A stretch of 37,500 bases of DNA from assembly GCA_905221605.1 (NCBI GenBank), contig CAJNDS010002754.1:142501-180000 (forward strand). Reading direction: 5' to 3'. This stretch comes from Symbiodinium natans. Taxonomy: Eukaryota; Sar; Dinophyceae; Suessiales; Symbiodiniaceae. Within the stretch, counting starts at the first letter, position 1; the number at the start of each line of letters is the position of its first letter. The notes under the pieces are model-generated. The model searched no databases, was not told the origin of the DNA, and saw only the letters and a program-made list of their open reading frames with translations. Both the position numbers and the translations under genes were made by a program. Below are positions 1-10,703 of the stretch, piece after piece.

Positions 1-1640
1 CTTTCGCCTCAACTGGGCCCGGCCACCTTCTCAGAAACACCGGCCCGAGGGATACCACTCCAAGCCCTAAACCAAGTTTTAGAGGAGCGCCCCGATCGTT
101 GTGGAAGAGTGGCGGGGCTGAGGCTTGGCACGGCAAGACTGTCTCGGCCAGCAACTCGACCTCCTGCCCACACAGTCATGCGCACGTCTTGTAAACCGAC
201 GTGGGCTAGACAGTTTTGCACGTGGAAAGTTGTTTATCATGAGTTCCTCGGTGTGTGAGGCGAAATCTTCGCATCTAGCGGCTCGAGCATAGTACTTCTC
301 AATATTTCCCTGCGGCTGCCTGCCTTTCGCCATGGCGAAGCATTCTGGTTATTACAGGATCATAGGGTTGTCCAAATATCTCTCCGAAAACCTTTGTTTT
401 GGTAATGATGTTCACAATCCGCAGTCTCTGATTGCCTGCAAACAGCAATGCAAGCAACGCCAGAAACCCTAAACCCGCAAAGTGCCGGTCTGACTCAGCC
501 AGGCAGGTGGCAAAAAAAATCCTCAAGGCAGCCCTGGCCACCTAGGATGAATCATGGGCTGCATTCCGAAAGCAGATGCTCGAGGCCTGTCGCAGGTCTT
601 CGGGCCTTTTCGTTCATATTGCTGTGTCTCGGCATGGGCATGCCTTGGTAGCGGGAGCGCCCACCGGATCTGACTGAGCCATTAAAGTCTTGCGAGCTTT
701 TTTTTGCCGATTTTTTGCCAGCTTAGTCGAAGAACATGAGAGGTGCGCAGAGTGGAACATGGGTTGCTCAGGTGACTCATGAATGGGACATGTGCGGACA
801 TGGAGCCCTCATAGCTCGAGGCCTATGCGGACAGCCAAGCTGCCAACCTCAGCCCTGACTGCATCAGCAGGCCTTCGAGGGAGTCCCGTAGACATTCACA
901 GCTGGGTTCATTGGCCCAGTTTGACAGTATCACGGAGTGACACAGTTGTCTTCTGGTTTCATAGCTCTAGGTTGCGCAAAATTGTAAACTAATCTCACAT
1001 GTTCTTTCACTCCTTGAGGAATTTGGACATGTCTTTGAAGTGCCCGCAGGAAAAATTATTGTGCTTGAGCACGAGCTGCAAGAGCTGCGGTCCGCGTACG
1101 GCAAGGTTCGGTCCCTGTGTAGGTGCTGAGTTTAGGGTTACAGCTTCATGAGGGAGCAAAAACTCCCACAAAATTACATTGTTGAACCTCGGAGTGTGGT
1201 CTTCAGGGCCGGGAACTAATTGGGCTGAACTTCGCCCAGCAGCTGCATGGACGTTGGCAGCGAACTCTTAGACCGTTAAATGTGCCATCTCGACGCGCAG
1301 CTGGAGTTGCCTGGAGTGTTCGAAGCTCCGTCAGCTACCAATTCGGAGAAGCGTTGGGCTTCTAACGGTAGTTCCCCTACAAAATCTTGTGAAGGCCATG
1401 AAGGCCTCACAACATGCAACCTCTATGAAAAGAGCTGGGCATGGCAGTCGCGGGTTAATGTGGTCCGATTTTCTTCGAAAGGCGCCAACTTTGGGTGGGG
1501 CGGTGTTGGGGCGCTAGTTGTGCCTTGGGAGGCCTGGAGTTTTCGGCGCTGAGTCCGGTTTTGGGAGGGATGCGTTCGTTGTCCAGGACCTCGCCTGAAG
1601 CTTTAGCATTGTGCTCGCAAATTTGGTTTCGATTTGTGTT
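1..1640. other. No gene supported; unique-looking intergenic DNA
   Basis: Short reading frames occur on both strands, but none shows a recognisable domain, repeat or splice context. A few telomere-like words (CCCTAAACC near 57-75 and 463-475) are scattered in it. No RNA gene or mobile element was recognised. Confidence 0.5.
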
Positions 1641-2070
1641 GCAATCAGCCAATAGGCCGATAAGCCCATATCGGCTTACTGTTTGAGTGGCATATTGACT
1701 CATTGGCTTGTCGGCTGATTGGTTTAATGGCTTCTCGGCTTTCTGGCTTCTCGGCCTTCTGGCTTGTCGGCTTATTGTTTTTTCTCGCCATATATCGGGT
1801 TATATAGGCCTATATAGGCTTATGTACACGTATATGCTTATCGGCTGCCGCACGGGGAATTCACACCCAAAAGCAAAGTATCGCTGTAGGAGCACGGTGA
1901 TAGTGAAGGTAATTATTTGGGATATATATATATATATAAAGACTTGTCGGCTTGTTGGCTCACAGTGGCTTATTTTGCATATCGGCTTGTGTTGGCATGT
2001 TGGCTTATTGTCGGCTTCAAGGCTTATCGACGTTTTAGCTTGTATCGGCTGCCGCACGGGGAAGTTAGGC
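1641..2070. repeat. Degenerate CGGCTTAT-type repeat cluster
   Basis: Dozens of imperfect copies of words such as ATCGGCTTAT, TTGTCGGCTT and TATAGGCC fill this stretch. A 21-bp word starting TATCGGCTGCC and ending CACGGGGAA is present twice, at 1839-1859 and 2043-2063. Between these copies lie the word CTGTAGGAGCAC (1874-1885) and a short TA run (about 1921-1938). A related cluster in the opposite orientation sits at about 3430-3790. It may be a degraded miniature element or satellite; no coding capacity is claimed. Confidence 0.7.
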
Positions 2071-2211
2071 GCAGTATCACCGCAGATTCTACCGACTGTG
2101 TAGCAGAAGGGTTCTCGTTTTCAGGTTGGGGTTGGGGTCAGGGAGTTGATGCGAAATCCGTGCGCAGCACGCCCGTTCACAAGCGTTCGCAAGTGTCGTG
2201 CTTCCCCAGAC

Positions 2212-2294
2212 GCCCCCCCCCCGCCCCCCCACCTGCCCCGACCTCCCCCACCCCCGACGTCACTGCCACCCCCCCCCGCCCCAACCCCCCCCCC
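2212..2294. repeat. C-rich homopolymer tract
   Basis: Runs of 4-9 C residues broken by single A, G or T residues. The proline-rich translations over it are a by-product of base composition. Confidence 0.85.
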
Positions 2295-2904
2295 TGCATC
2301 GAACGCCGCACCCCTCAGGACCCATGAACGCTATAAGGCCCCTAAACCTTCAAAACTGGAAAAGGTTTTAGTGGCTTTGCCTTTGCAATTGGAGATTGTC
2401 CCCGCAGTTTGCGGTTCGGGTGATGGTTTTGGGCTCGCCTGTGGTGTTCTTCTGTCGTTTAAGCGACGAACCCTCTCACCCCTCTTTGTGCATGGCATTT
2501 CGCTCGTGGGAGATTGAGCTCCCGAGACCATGTGACCCTTTAGGGATGAGAGGAGATGATAGTGTGCACATTGAAGAAGCCCTGACCTCCCCGAAAACAA
2601 AGAGAACAACAAAGAAAGGACCCGCGAGCCCGAATGCACACACCTAGCTATCGAAGCCGCAGAAGTAGCAGGCGTGTCTGGGACCAAACTGAAACCATGC
2701 CAAGCCGCCAAGCCCTAGCATTAAACTGCAAACACTGCGGGTGATCCAGGCCCAGGTGGAGCCGGCACCGCGCGGCACCCAGTTCAAGGACCACTGTCAA
2801 CTGTTAGGCTGACACATGTTGATCAGCCCCATTTGGCCCACGAAGAAAGTGATGCAGGTTCGGTGGAGTTAATGCGGGTGTATGTTGTGGGCTGCCGAGG
2901 GCTA

Positions 2905-2936
2905 GAGCGCTCGAGCGCTCGAGCGCTCGAGCGCTC
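2905..2936. repeat. Four tandem copies of the palindrome GAGCGCTC
   Basis: The self-complementary octamer GAGCGCTC is repeated four times without error, so the whole 32-bp block is itself a perfect inverted repeat. It contains several AGCGCT and CTCGAG sites. Confidence 0.95.
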
Positions 2937-3429
2937 GACCGCTTCGTGAGTCGGGTACAGGGAGTATGGAGTTGTAGGGTTTACCGTAGGGGTTTCGGGC
3001 TCAGGACAGTTCAGGGTTTCGTGTTTGGTGCCCAGGCCCCAGCCGATTGCAGAAGTCGAGGCAAGGATAGGCGCGCCTGCCACGTCAGGCGCTAGACGCT
3101 GACCGGCGGGCTGCTGCCAGGGGGTAGAGGTTCAGGGGAGTAACTTATGCAGGTTTAACCAAAGTTAGAGTTGAAGGGTGTAGAGGATGAGTTCGGAGAG
3201 TAGAGGTTTAGCGGAGCAACGTACGGGTTGAATCAATGCACGGTTGCGTTTAGTTAGGTTCCAGGAGCGACACTTGCCAGGCGGGTGAGTGTCCTGGCGT
3301 CCCGATATCTGCTACTTAAACCGATACCCTTGCACGTTTGCCTTGATTTGAGTGCCGCCCGCTCATTGACATACTGATCAGTTGCTTTTGGGCGGTTTTG
3401 CGGGACCCAATGCTTGGTTTTCCCGACAA

Positions 3430-3795
3430 GCCGATAGGGTGTTTGGCTTCTAGGCTTTTTGCTTATCGGCTTACATCGGCCTATATCGACTTACATGCCG
3501 ATAAGTCGACATAAGTCGATATTCGCCGATGTAAGTCGATATAAGACGATGTGCCGATAGGCCAAGAAACCCATATACATACGCCAATAAGACGATAAAG
3601 CGGATAAGACAGGTACCGTGTCTACTTCTGTGCTCCTACAGTGGTAATTTCCTTTCTTCCCAAATTCCCCCCGACCAGAGCCGATAAAGGCCGGTATAGG
3701 CCGATATTTACTGTAAGCCAATACAAGCCGGTATAACCCAATAAGCCGATCTGCCGATAAGCCAATCAGCCGATAAGCCAATTAGCCTATATGCC
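3430..3795. repeat. Degenerate ATAAGCCGAT-type repeat cluster (inverted relative to 1641-2070)
   Basis: Many imperfect copies of GCCGATAAG, AAGTCGATAT and similar words occur here. The sequence GTGCTCCTACAG at about 3631-3642 is the exact reverse complement of CTGTAGGAGCAC in the cluster at 1.9 kb. The two clusters therefore belong to one repeat family in opposite orientation, about 1.4 kb apart. Confidence 0.7.
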
Positions 3796-5040
3796 CTAAA
3801 CCATAAAGCCATGAAAACCAAAAAACATCTGAGGACTGGGCTTCTTGTCTTCTTTCCTTGCCCGATGAAGCCCTCCTCTCCTCCCAAGCCTCCAAAGGGA
3901 TTTAGGGCTTATAGGGTTTAGGGTTTAGGGTTTAGAGTATAGGGTGTGGAGTTCTGGGTGAGCTCCAGGACTCGACTTGGCCCTTGATTTCAAAGGATCT
4001 CACAAGCAAAGCGCTCTAGGGCTTTCGGGGTTTTTTTAGGAGTTTGAGACCTTGACTTAAAGTTGCACTGGCATCCGGGCGTTTAACTGATTGAAGCTTA
4101 GGAGTATGTTGAGGTAAGCGGCCGTTCCGGGCCCTACTCCGGCCTTGTCGCTGACGGTGCCAGTGACTGCGCCCAACAGGCCGGCATTTTGTTTTTGGGC
4201 TTTAAGGGTTTAACATGAGCTGTAGCATCTTCAACGATCTTTCCAAGGTCAGCTTGTCGACTCAGGAGGATCAGGAGGAGGCAGCGACGCAATGGGGTGC
4301 TGACTGTTGAGGGCGGAACAGAAAACTGAAACAGGAATTCCAATGTTGTCCTTTCTCGAATCCACAGCCCCAGAAAAATAAGTATGTCCGTCCATCAGGG
4401 CTGGTTGAATTGGCTCGCCTCGTTCTTCGTAGCGCGGCTCTGAGCTTCACAACCGCTTCGCTTAGACTGGAGTAGGTCGTAGTTCAGCTTTGACAGTGCG
4501 TCCGCACGATGTCGAGATCTCTTCCTCTTGGCTAAGGCTTCGACGAGCGAGCTTCCCGAGCCCGGAGCTGAGAGATCGGAGCCACGGTCTGAAACTGGTG
4601 AAAAGGTGCTGCTTTAGATCAAGTTTACCATGTTTGATACGATTCCTATCCCTGTTTAGCAACGGCTGCATGACGACATTCTTGCTATGAATCCATTTCA
4701 GTTGCGCGCGTGTGCGCGTGTGCTTGTGCGCGCGGCTCTCTCTTCCTTGTTTTGAGAGTGTTATTGTCCGCTGAACAATCGTGAGTCGCGTCCCCTACTC
4801 GTATACCTTAACTTCAAAACCGCAAACCCTACACAGCCCATTCCCGTCCGTGAAGCCATAGAGTTTCAGTTTCATTGAACTGAACTCCTGTCGTGCTGGA
4901 TCACGCAATTGCCTCTGCAGTGAGTCCCATGTACCCTGCGCAGGCTCGCAGGGACAAAGGAGGCGGTGGAGGTGGGCAGGCGCGCGGGCCGCGCACTTTG
5001 CGCTGGCCTGCTGCAGCCCGGGAGGGACACAGATGACAGG
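3796..5040. other. Intergenic; telomere-like words and a CG/TG-rich run
   Basis: TTTAGGG-like words cluster at about 3897-3945. An alternating purine-pyrimidine run (GCGCGCGTGTGCGCGTGTGC and onward) lies at about 4706-4735. No gene was recognised. Confidence 0.45.
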
Positions 5041-5049
5041 ATTTCGGAT

Positions 5050-5345
5050 GTCTAGGGGAAGATAGTCTCATTTAGTTAGGGCCCGTCTCTGATAGACGTC
5101 GATAGAGCCCTATATAGACCCTCAGGCCCTATGGGTTTTCCGATAGGTACTTATGCCGTCAACCTATTCTCAGCATACCAGACCCTTATGCAATGGGCCT
5201 GTCCCATTTCCCAATGACCCCTACAGTATGCATAGACCCTATCCCTACCTATACCACCCCCCTATGTCGCATAGGCCCCTATGTTTATGGCCCTCATAAT
5301 AGACCCATCCGGAAACCTATAGACCCCTATGCCATATAGCTGCTA
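5050..5345. repeat. Degenerate CCCTATG / CCTATAGACCC repeat cluster
   Basis: Repeated, diverged words of the form CCTATAGACCCCTATG, CATAGGCCCCTATG and CCCTATAT occur over about 300 bp in both orientations. It resembles an old satellite or a self-complementary miniature element. Confidence 0.6.
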
Positions 5346-5393
5346 CACGCCTCTTTCACTGCATCGCTAAACACCTCATCGGAGCAATCGTGT

Positions 5394-5515
5394 TTAGGGT
5401 TTAGGGTTTTGTGGGTTTAAGGTTTAGGGGGGTTTTGACGGTTTAGGGCTTTTTTGGTTTAGAGCTTAGGGGTTTTTAGGGTTTAAGGCTCCGGGGATTT
5501 TGGGGTTCAGATAGA
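5394..5515. repeat. Degenerate interstitial TTTAGGG repeats
   Basis: A few exact GTTTAGGG units are followed by decayed variants (GGTTTAGGGG, GTTTAAGG, TTTTTAGGG). The orientation is opposite to the main CCCTAAA arrays at 20 kb and 33.5 kb. Confidence 0.75.
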
Positions 5516-7130
5516 CGGGTACTAATCGAAACCATGCTCGAAGATAGGGAGGGTTTTGCCAAACGAGGCCCCAAGCACTCCGTGAGGAGTGCTACAGCCA
5601 AAGACCGCTCTGTCTGCACCTTTCAGAAAGACCCATCTCTGTCTGCACCTTTCATAGCCTCTTCTCTTGGGTTCAGGATGTAGGCTATTCCACAGCTGTT
5701 CGCCACGCTTCACCTTGATTCGAAGGTGTGCTTGATTAGGCTATGCCCATGGCCAATGCCTGCCTGAGCGTCCTGCTTATGTTGTTCCTCTCTCCCCCCA
5801 TCAATATGCTATGGGAACTCTTGCTCGCAAACAATTTCTTGTTCTCAGAAAGGGTTGTTCTGAAAGTGCAAATGCTATGGGGGCACCGTTGCCTAGCATA
5901 TGCCACGCCCCCTTCAAAAATAATGTTGTAAGCTTTAATTAGTTGAAAACTGTATCTTCCTATGTACATTTACTTTTCCGAACACACGCCCAATATCTAC
6001 ATAAGTCGATGGACTCCTTGGGAAGGCTTGGGATTGTTTTTTGGATTTGCAGGTCTAGAGGGGATGCGCAATTCCCTCTCGTGAAACATGTGTTTTCGTT
6101 GGACTATAGCTCCTATGGCAAGGTAAATAATTGTTTTTGCCTCTGTGCTCTGGACAGACCTGAGCAAAAGAAACATGCATGTTCGAATGCATTCCCGCGA
6201 ACAATTCATATTCCCAGCATCCACATATATGACTCCGTTTGTGTAGTTCTGAGTCTCGACAGGATTTTATTCTTAGCGGTTAGATGGCAGAATTGTAAAA
6301 GATAAAGCCACAAGATAAATGGCTGTTCAAAGTTGGTTTAAGCCACAAGATAAATGGCTGTTCAAAGTTGGTTTCGTTTATTCCTTAAGGCTTACATGGA
6401 TGAAGTTTGTTAAACGAGCGAGAGATAGCACACATGAGCTATCTTCTTAATTTGTGTTCTCCAGATGCTAGAAATAGCACGCCTTGACACGGAAAAAAAT
6501 CAGCAAACTACAGTGTGAACGGGGAAAAGAACTAAGTACACAACTGAGAACAATAATAGGACTTCTTTATTTTCACAGTACTACATCGCCAAGAAACATT
6601 ACCAGAATAACAGTATAAAAAACTTATTTCACCCTTTTATGTCTGTTGAATATTGACAATAACATCCACAATCAAGTAATTCTTTCGTTGCTATCTGTAA
6701 TAGCTTGTTTTCATGCCTTTTTTCGAGAACGCTTTCAACGCCGCCCAACGATGCAAGATACACATACCAAAAACCAGTAAAAATCAATACCAGAAATTGA
6801 CATGAAAACTGTAAGATAGAACAAAGACAAGCATGCACGGCCAAGCGAAGTTGGGGTTTTCTCATGGAGCACCGAGCGAACTGAAGACTTGAAACGTGGC
6901 AAATGCCCTGAATGGAATAGAAGCGTACGTCCTGCATTCTGGAAGGATGACAGCACCGTGAGTGATTCCAGCATCGGTGACGGCAATGTTGGTGGCAGCA
7001 TTGAGGACAGCGTTGAGTGCGCCGCGACCTTAGCAACTTTATTGAGCTTCTTGGTGAGAGGGCAGTGTAAGTTTGTTGAGTGGCGTTGGGCCAGAGGAGC
7101 AGGGGGGTCATCCGACGTGGTTTGACTGGG
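5516..7130. other. More AT-rich block, no recognised gene
   Basis: The base composition is visibly more AT-rich than the flanks. Reading frames of 60-160 codons exist on both strands, the longest on the minus strand at about 6629-7111, but none carries a motif I recognise and overlapping frames are equally open. A 35-bp direct duplication lies within it. It could be an old insertion or an intron-rich relic. Confidence 0.4.
6305..6374. repeat. 35-bp tandem duplication
   Basis: A 35-bp unit beginning AAGCCACAAGATAAATGGCT occurs twice head to tail with no visible mismatch. Confidence 0.95.
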
Positions 7131-8395
7131 CGACCCTATAGCCCCTCTGAGCCATTCATGCGTACAGTAAGTTGTGCACGTACCATAGGTGGGCCATAGG
7201 TTTAGTTACCCTGCTTATAACAGAAGTACCCAACAAAATCTTCAAGTTGCTCTCAAAGCTTACTGCTTCGGACTTCTGGGCTTACAGGAAAGACCCGTTT
7301 AATCGGCTTCGTTCCCAGAGTGCACAACGACAAAGGTTGTGCGCCTGGCTCAGAAGGTCAACTACCAGGTCTGCAGTTTTTTGGGGATGAATAATAGCCC
7401 TTGAACCTGAACTCTGGACCCCGAAACGCAAATCGAAGCAGCGCTCTTCGAGTGAGGCTCGCGGAGACTTCTCGGGCGAGTGGGCCAGCAGCTTACAGCT
7501 TAGCCTCGGAATCTGAGGGAGCCGACTTGTCTAAGAAATGTTCAACATACCCCTTGGTCATACCCCCTCAAAAGAAATGAAAGGGTATGGTAAAATCCTT
7601 CCTGATATACTCCTTGTGGAGGTTAAGGGGTACGGGTTTGGTATGTTGAACTATTCGTAGGCCTTGGCTGTCTTGCCTAGAGAATATGTGCGAGACCCTG
7701 AAAAACAAGAGTCGGAAATCCTGGCACGGGCTTTGCGCTTGATATACCTCCTTCAACTGCATCGATGTTTTTGTTTCGGGAGAGCCACAAACCTGAATCT
7801 GACGTCAAAGTCCTGAACCCTAATCACCTCGCATCATCAGCCAGATCCCCAGCCCTGTATAGACCCCTACATCCCCAACCCTTGTAAACCCTGCACCCTT
7901 CACCGCCACCACCGTGGCAAACGCGCACTGAAGGTGCCCCAACCCGAAAGCTCACATTTCGGGATTCTTGGTTGCGCATGGTGTCCAGGCTGCATGTGCA
8001 GGGCCTTTGTTGTGGCCTGTTTCCCGGCAAGTGCGCACTGCGGACTGCACTACCCCGCTTCAAGGTCCCCTCAACCCGCGAAGGCAATAAGCGTCTCAAA
8101 CCAGGAGCCAAAACGGCCTTCAGCTGGTGAAACCCCAATAACTCTGAAACTGCGTGTCACCTGACCAGTGTAAGTAAAACCAAATCCGCAAACCTTTAAA
8201 TTCGTCGGTTGAAGTTTCTCGATTTCTCCTGCTTGAAAGTCCAGGACGGCCATGGGGCGTTCGAGGCAGCGAGGCCTCGCCATCTGCCACTTGTCTACGC
8301 AGGCTACTTCTCTGAAAAATAATCCTAAGCCCTCAACGTTGAATTCAACTTGGCTTTCGGAAGATGCAGTCTTGCAGTCTTGCTGGTTTCTAGGT
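7131..8395. other. Intergenic; holds one small inverted repeat
   Basis: Apart from the 112-bp inverted repeat listed separately, nothing here could be assigned. The 165-codon minus-strand frame that enters this region from about 8568 owes much of its length to the adjacent G/C tract. Confidence 0.4.
7540..7651. repeat. 112-bp inverted repeat with 12-bp perfect ends
   Basis: GTTCAACATACC at 7540-7551 is exactly repeated in reverse complement as GGTATGTTGAAC at 7640-7651. Imperfect complementarity (the GTACCCC/TACCCC region) continues inside. No clear target-site duplication flanks it. It could be a tiny MITE-like element or a hairpin-forming sequence. Confidence 0.75.
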
Positions 8396-8401
8396 TCGAA
8401 G

Positions 8402-8490
8402 AGGGGGGTAGGAGGGGGGTGGGGGGGGGGGGGGGTGGGGGGTGGGGAGTGGCGGGGGGTTGGGGGGAGTAGGGGGGGGGTGGGTTGGGG
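8402..8490. repeat. G-rich homopolymer tract
   Basis: Runs of G up to about 14 residues broken by single T or A residues. The glycine-rich and proline-rich frames across it are compositional. Confidence 0.9.
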
Positions 8491-10615
8491 GCAGGCTGAA
8501 AGGGAATCCAGCATCCAGCGCTGAACATAAGTAGGGAGGGATTCTATACGTAACGGCTGTGGGTGCAAAGCCCGACAGGGCAGAGACTAACGAATGAACC
8601 GCGTCAGCCCACAGGCCTCTTCGAGCGCAGATACTACGAGCCCCCAACCCCCCCCAGCCAACCCCCCGACCTCAAGCCGCCATTCTCGAGAAGCAATATT
8701 GAAAACACCGGACAAACCGCACTCAGCCCCACACAAACCTTCGCCCCCCATGCTACACCTTGAACTATCTATGCCACAAACTTTCTTCTGAGCCCAAGCC
8801 CTTTTTGGCTTGCGGGAAGCTCAGGAACCGCTTATATACTCCAAGCGAGGTTTGGGCGCCAAAGCAACTCAAGTGTACCCTTGACGGCAGATTGCAGCTG
8901 TCTTCATGCTGACCAGCCCCTGGTTTAAGGAATTGTAGGGTTTAATCTAAAGGTTAATCAGTGCAATCCTTCTGCGCAAGCCCGAACACGAAGACCTATG
9001 AGACCCCTCGTGTACTTCCAGGGCGTGGGCGGTTGAGATAGGAGTGGTGTAAAGCCTTGAGGAAGGCATCGAGCCCAAAGGTGTCAATGCACTCCTTTGC
9101 CGCGGGCCACAGGGCGGGTCAAGCGCTTAGGCTTAGGCTCAGGATGCTGCATTTAAGGTGTTGCGCTGAAGCACTCTGAGAAGAAGCGGTACGCATCGTG
9201 CACGCAGCGATCCTGTAATATAAGCCCCAAGTCCAGATTGGGGTGACTTCGGCTAGTCGGAAGGGATAAACTGAGAATGAAGCAAGCCAGTCAAACCTCA
9301 ACGGACGAGTTGAACTCGATGTGCGCTCTTCCTCACCGGGTCAGTAATCAAGAAGATGGTGTGGTTTCTGATGCTGCAAAACCTGCAGTAGCTGCATGAG
9401 CAAATGAACAACAACCTCTTCAACTCCCAGCCACACCACATTTTCAGCCCACATAGAGCCCCGCGGACCAGGACGGTGACTGGATCAAGTTCAGCACCTT
9501 GGGCTCGGTTGTTGGGTGCCACGGGCTGGCTTCACAGGTGCAATGATAGGGGTCTGAATCTGCAAGGATTCCTGTCGCAGGAGTGGCGTGGCGTTTTAGG
9601 GTTGAGTTTTGATTGAACAGTGAAGCTTGCCCTGAGGCTTGGGTAGATTCGGGTAGATGTGGGCAGATTGCTTTCTTCATTCTTCATGTTTGCAGTACCG
9701 GTAAAGTCAAACACTGTCCGGCACTTGAGGCAATCACACCCCGCTCGGTGTCATTGCTGAAGAGCCCTGGGCCCAGAGTAGCGCATGCCCTGACAGTGCA
9801 GCACACCGTTGCCCAACCATCAACTGAAGGCCTTGACGGCCTTGCAAACTTAACCCCCCCTCTCGAAGAAGTTGCTCGGCCTTGCAGCTCAAACTCGCAG
9901 ACTTGGTAGATGCTGTCCCTGAACTCAACAAATTACACTTCATGCCAGTGCAGCGCAGCTGGGTCAGTGGCAATCAGAACGAATCAGACCGATTGCCCCC
10001 CCCCCCACCCTCTGCATCTGTCAGCCGCCCTTGAGATGCCAAGACACTTCCCAGTGCGCTCAAACCTGAACCCTAACTGCAAGCCCTAAACGCGAACCCA
10101 GGTCGCACCTTAGGCCAAAAACGGTATCTTGTCCCTCGTTTCGTACTCGCAGAGTGCCAACCCCCAAACCCCGTGCACGGAAGGTTCTGCGGCAAAATCC
10201 CCTTGCTGAGGTTTGTAGCCGACAGCTCAAGATATGAGATGGTCGATGGCTACAAGCAGACACTCACCTGCTTTGCCCTGTGGGAGGCGCGGTGAAAGGG
10301 TGGTCAGGGCCAGGAGTTTGCTTCAGGTGGGGTCGGGCCAGCGAAGGCACGCAGTGGAAGGCCAGTCGACAGACATGCCCACGACGTCCCACATGCCAGA
10401 TTTGAAGGCCACCTACTACTCCTGTCTCAGGAGAATAAGCGTTGCACTGTCCCCGACATGGATCCCCCGTTTTTCCAGCAAGGGCAAAGGGCTCAGGCTT
10501 TGTGATTTAAGACGTGTTGATTGACAAGGAAGCTGGAAATCAATACTAATTAGCTATGATAGAGAAGCAGAAGCACAACTCTCAGAAAGCAAAATCGTTA
10601 ATTCAAAGAGCAAGC
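8491..10615. other. Intergenic, no recognised gene
   Basis: Scattered CCCTAA-like words occur (for example about 10,070-10,100). Short frames on both strands show no family motif. No tRNA, rRNA or transposase was recognised. Confidence 0.4.
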
Positions 10616-10617
10616 AC

Positions 10618-10618
10618 C

Positions 10619-10703
<85 letters not shown>
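10618..10703. repeat. (ACA)n / (CAA)n microsatellite
   Basis: About 28 perfect trinucleotide units, ending in imperfect AAGAACAAGAAG. It reads as a polythreonine tract in one frame; no gene is claimed. Confidence 0.97.

Larger units (their letters stand above)
2071..3429. other. Intergenic DNA between two inverted repeat clusters
   Basis: Contains a C-homopolymer-rich tract (about 2212-2294) and a perfect palindromic octamer array (2905-2936), listed separately. Reading frames here run through the C tract or are short, and none is convincing as a gene. Confidence 0.45.

Noticed and set aside
5736-6305. Nuclear copy of mitochondrial or plastid DNA, suggested by the AT-rich composition
   Set aside because: Translations show no cytochrome oxidase, cytochrome b or plastid protein signature.
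6629-7111. 160-codon minus-strand frame in the AT-rich block
   Set aside because: Cys/His/Arg-rich composition without a regular finger spacing, and overlapping frames are open as well. I could not choose a coding frame.
8071-8568. 165-codon minus-strand frame
   Set aside because: Part of its length comes from a G/C homopolymer tract that translates as polyproline; the rest shows no recognisable domain.
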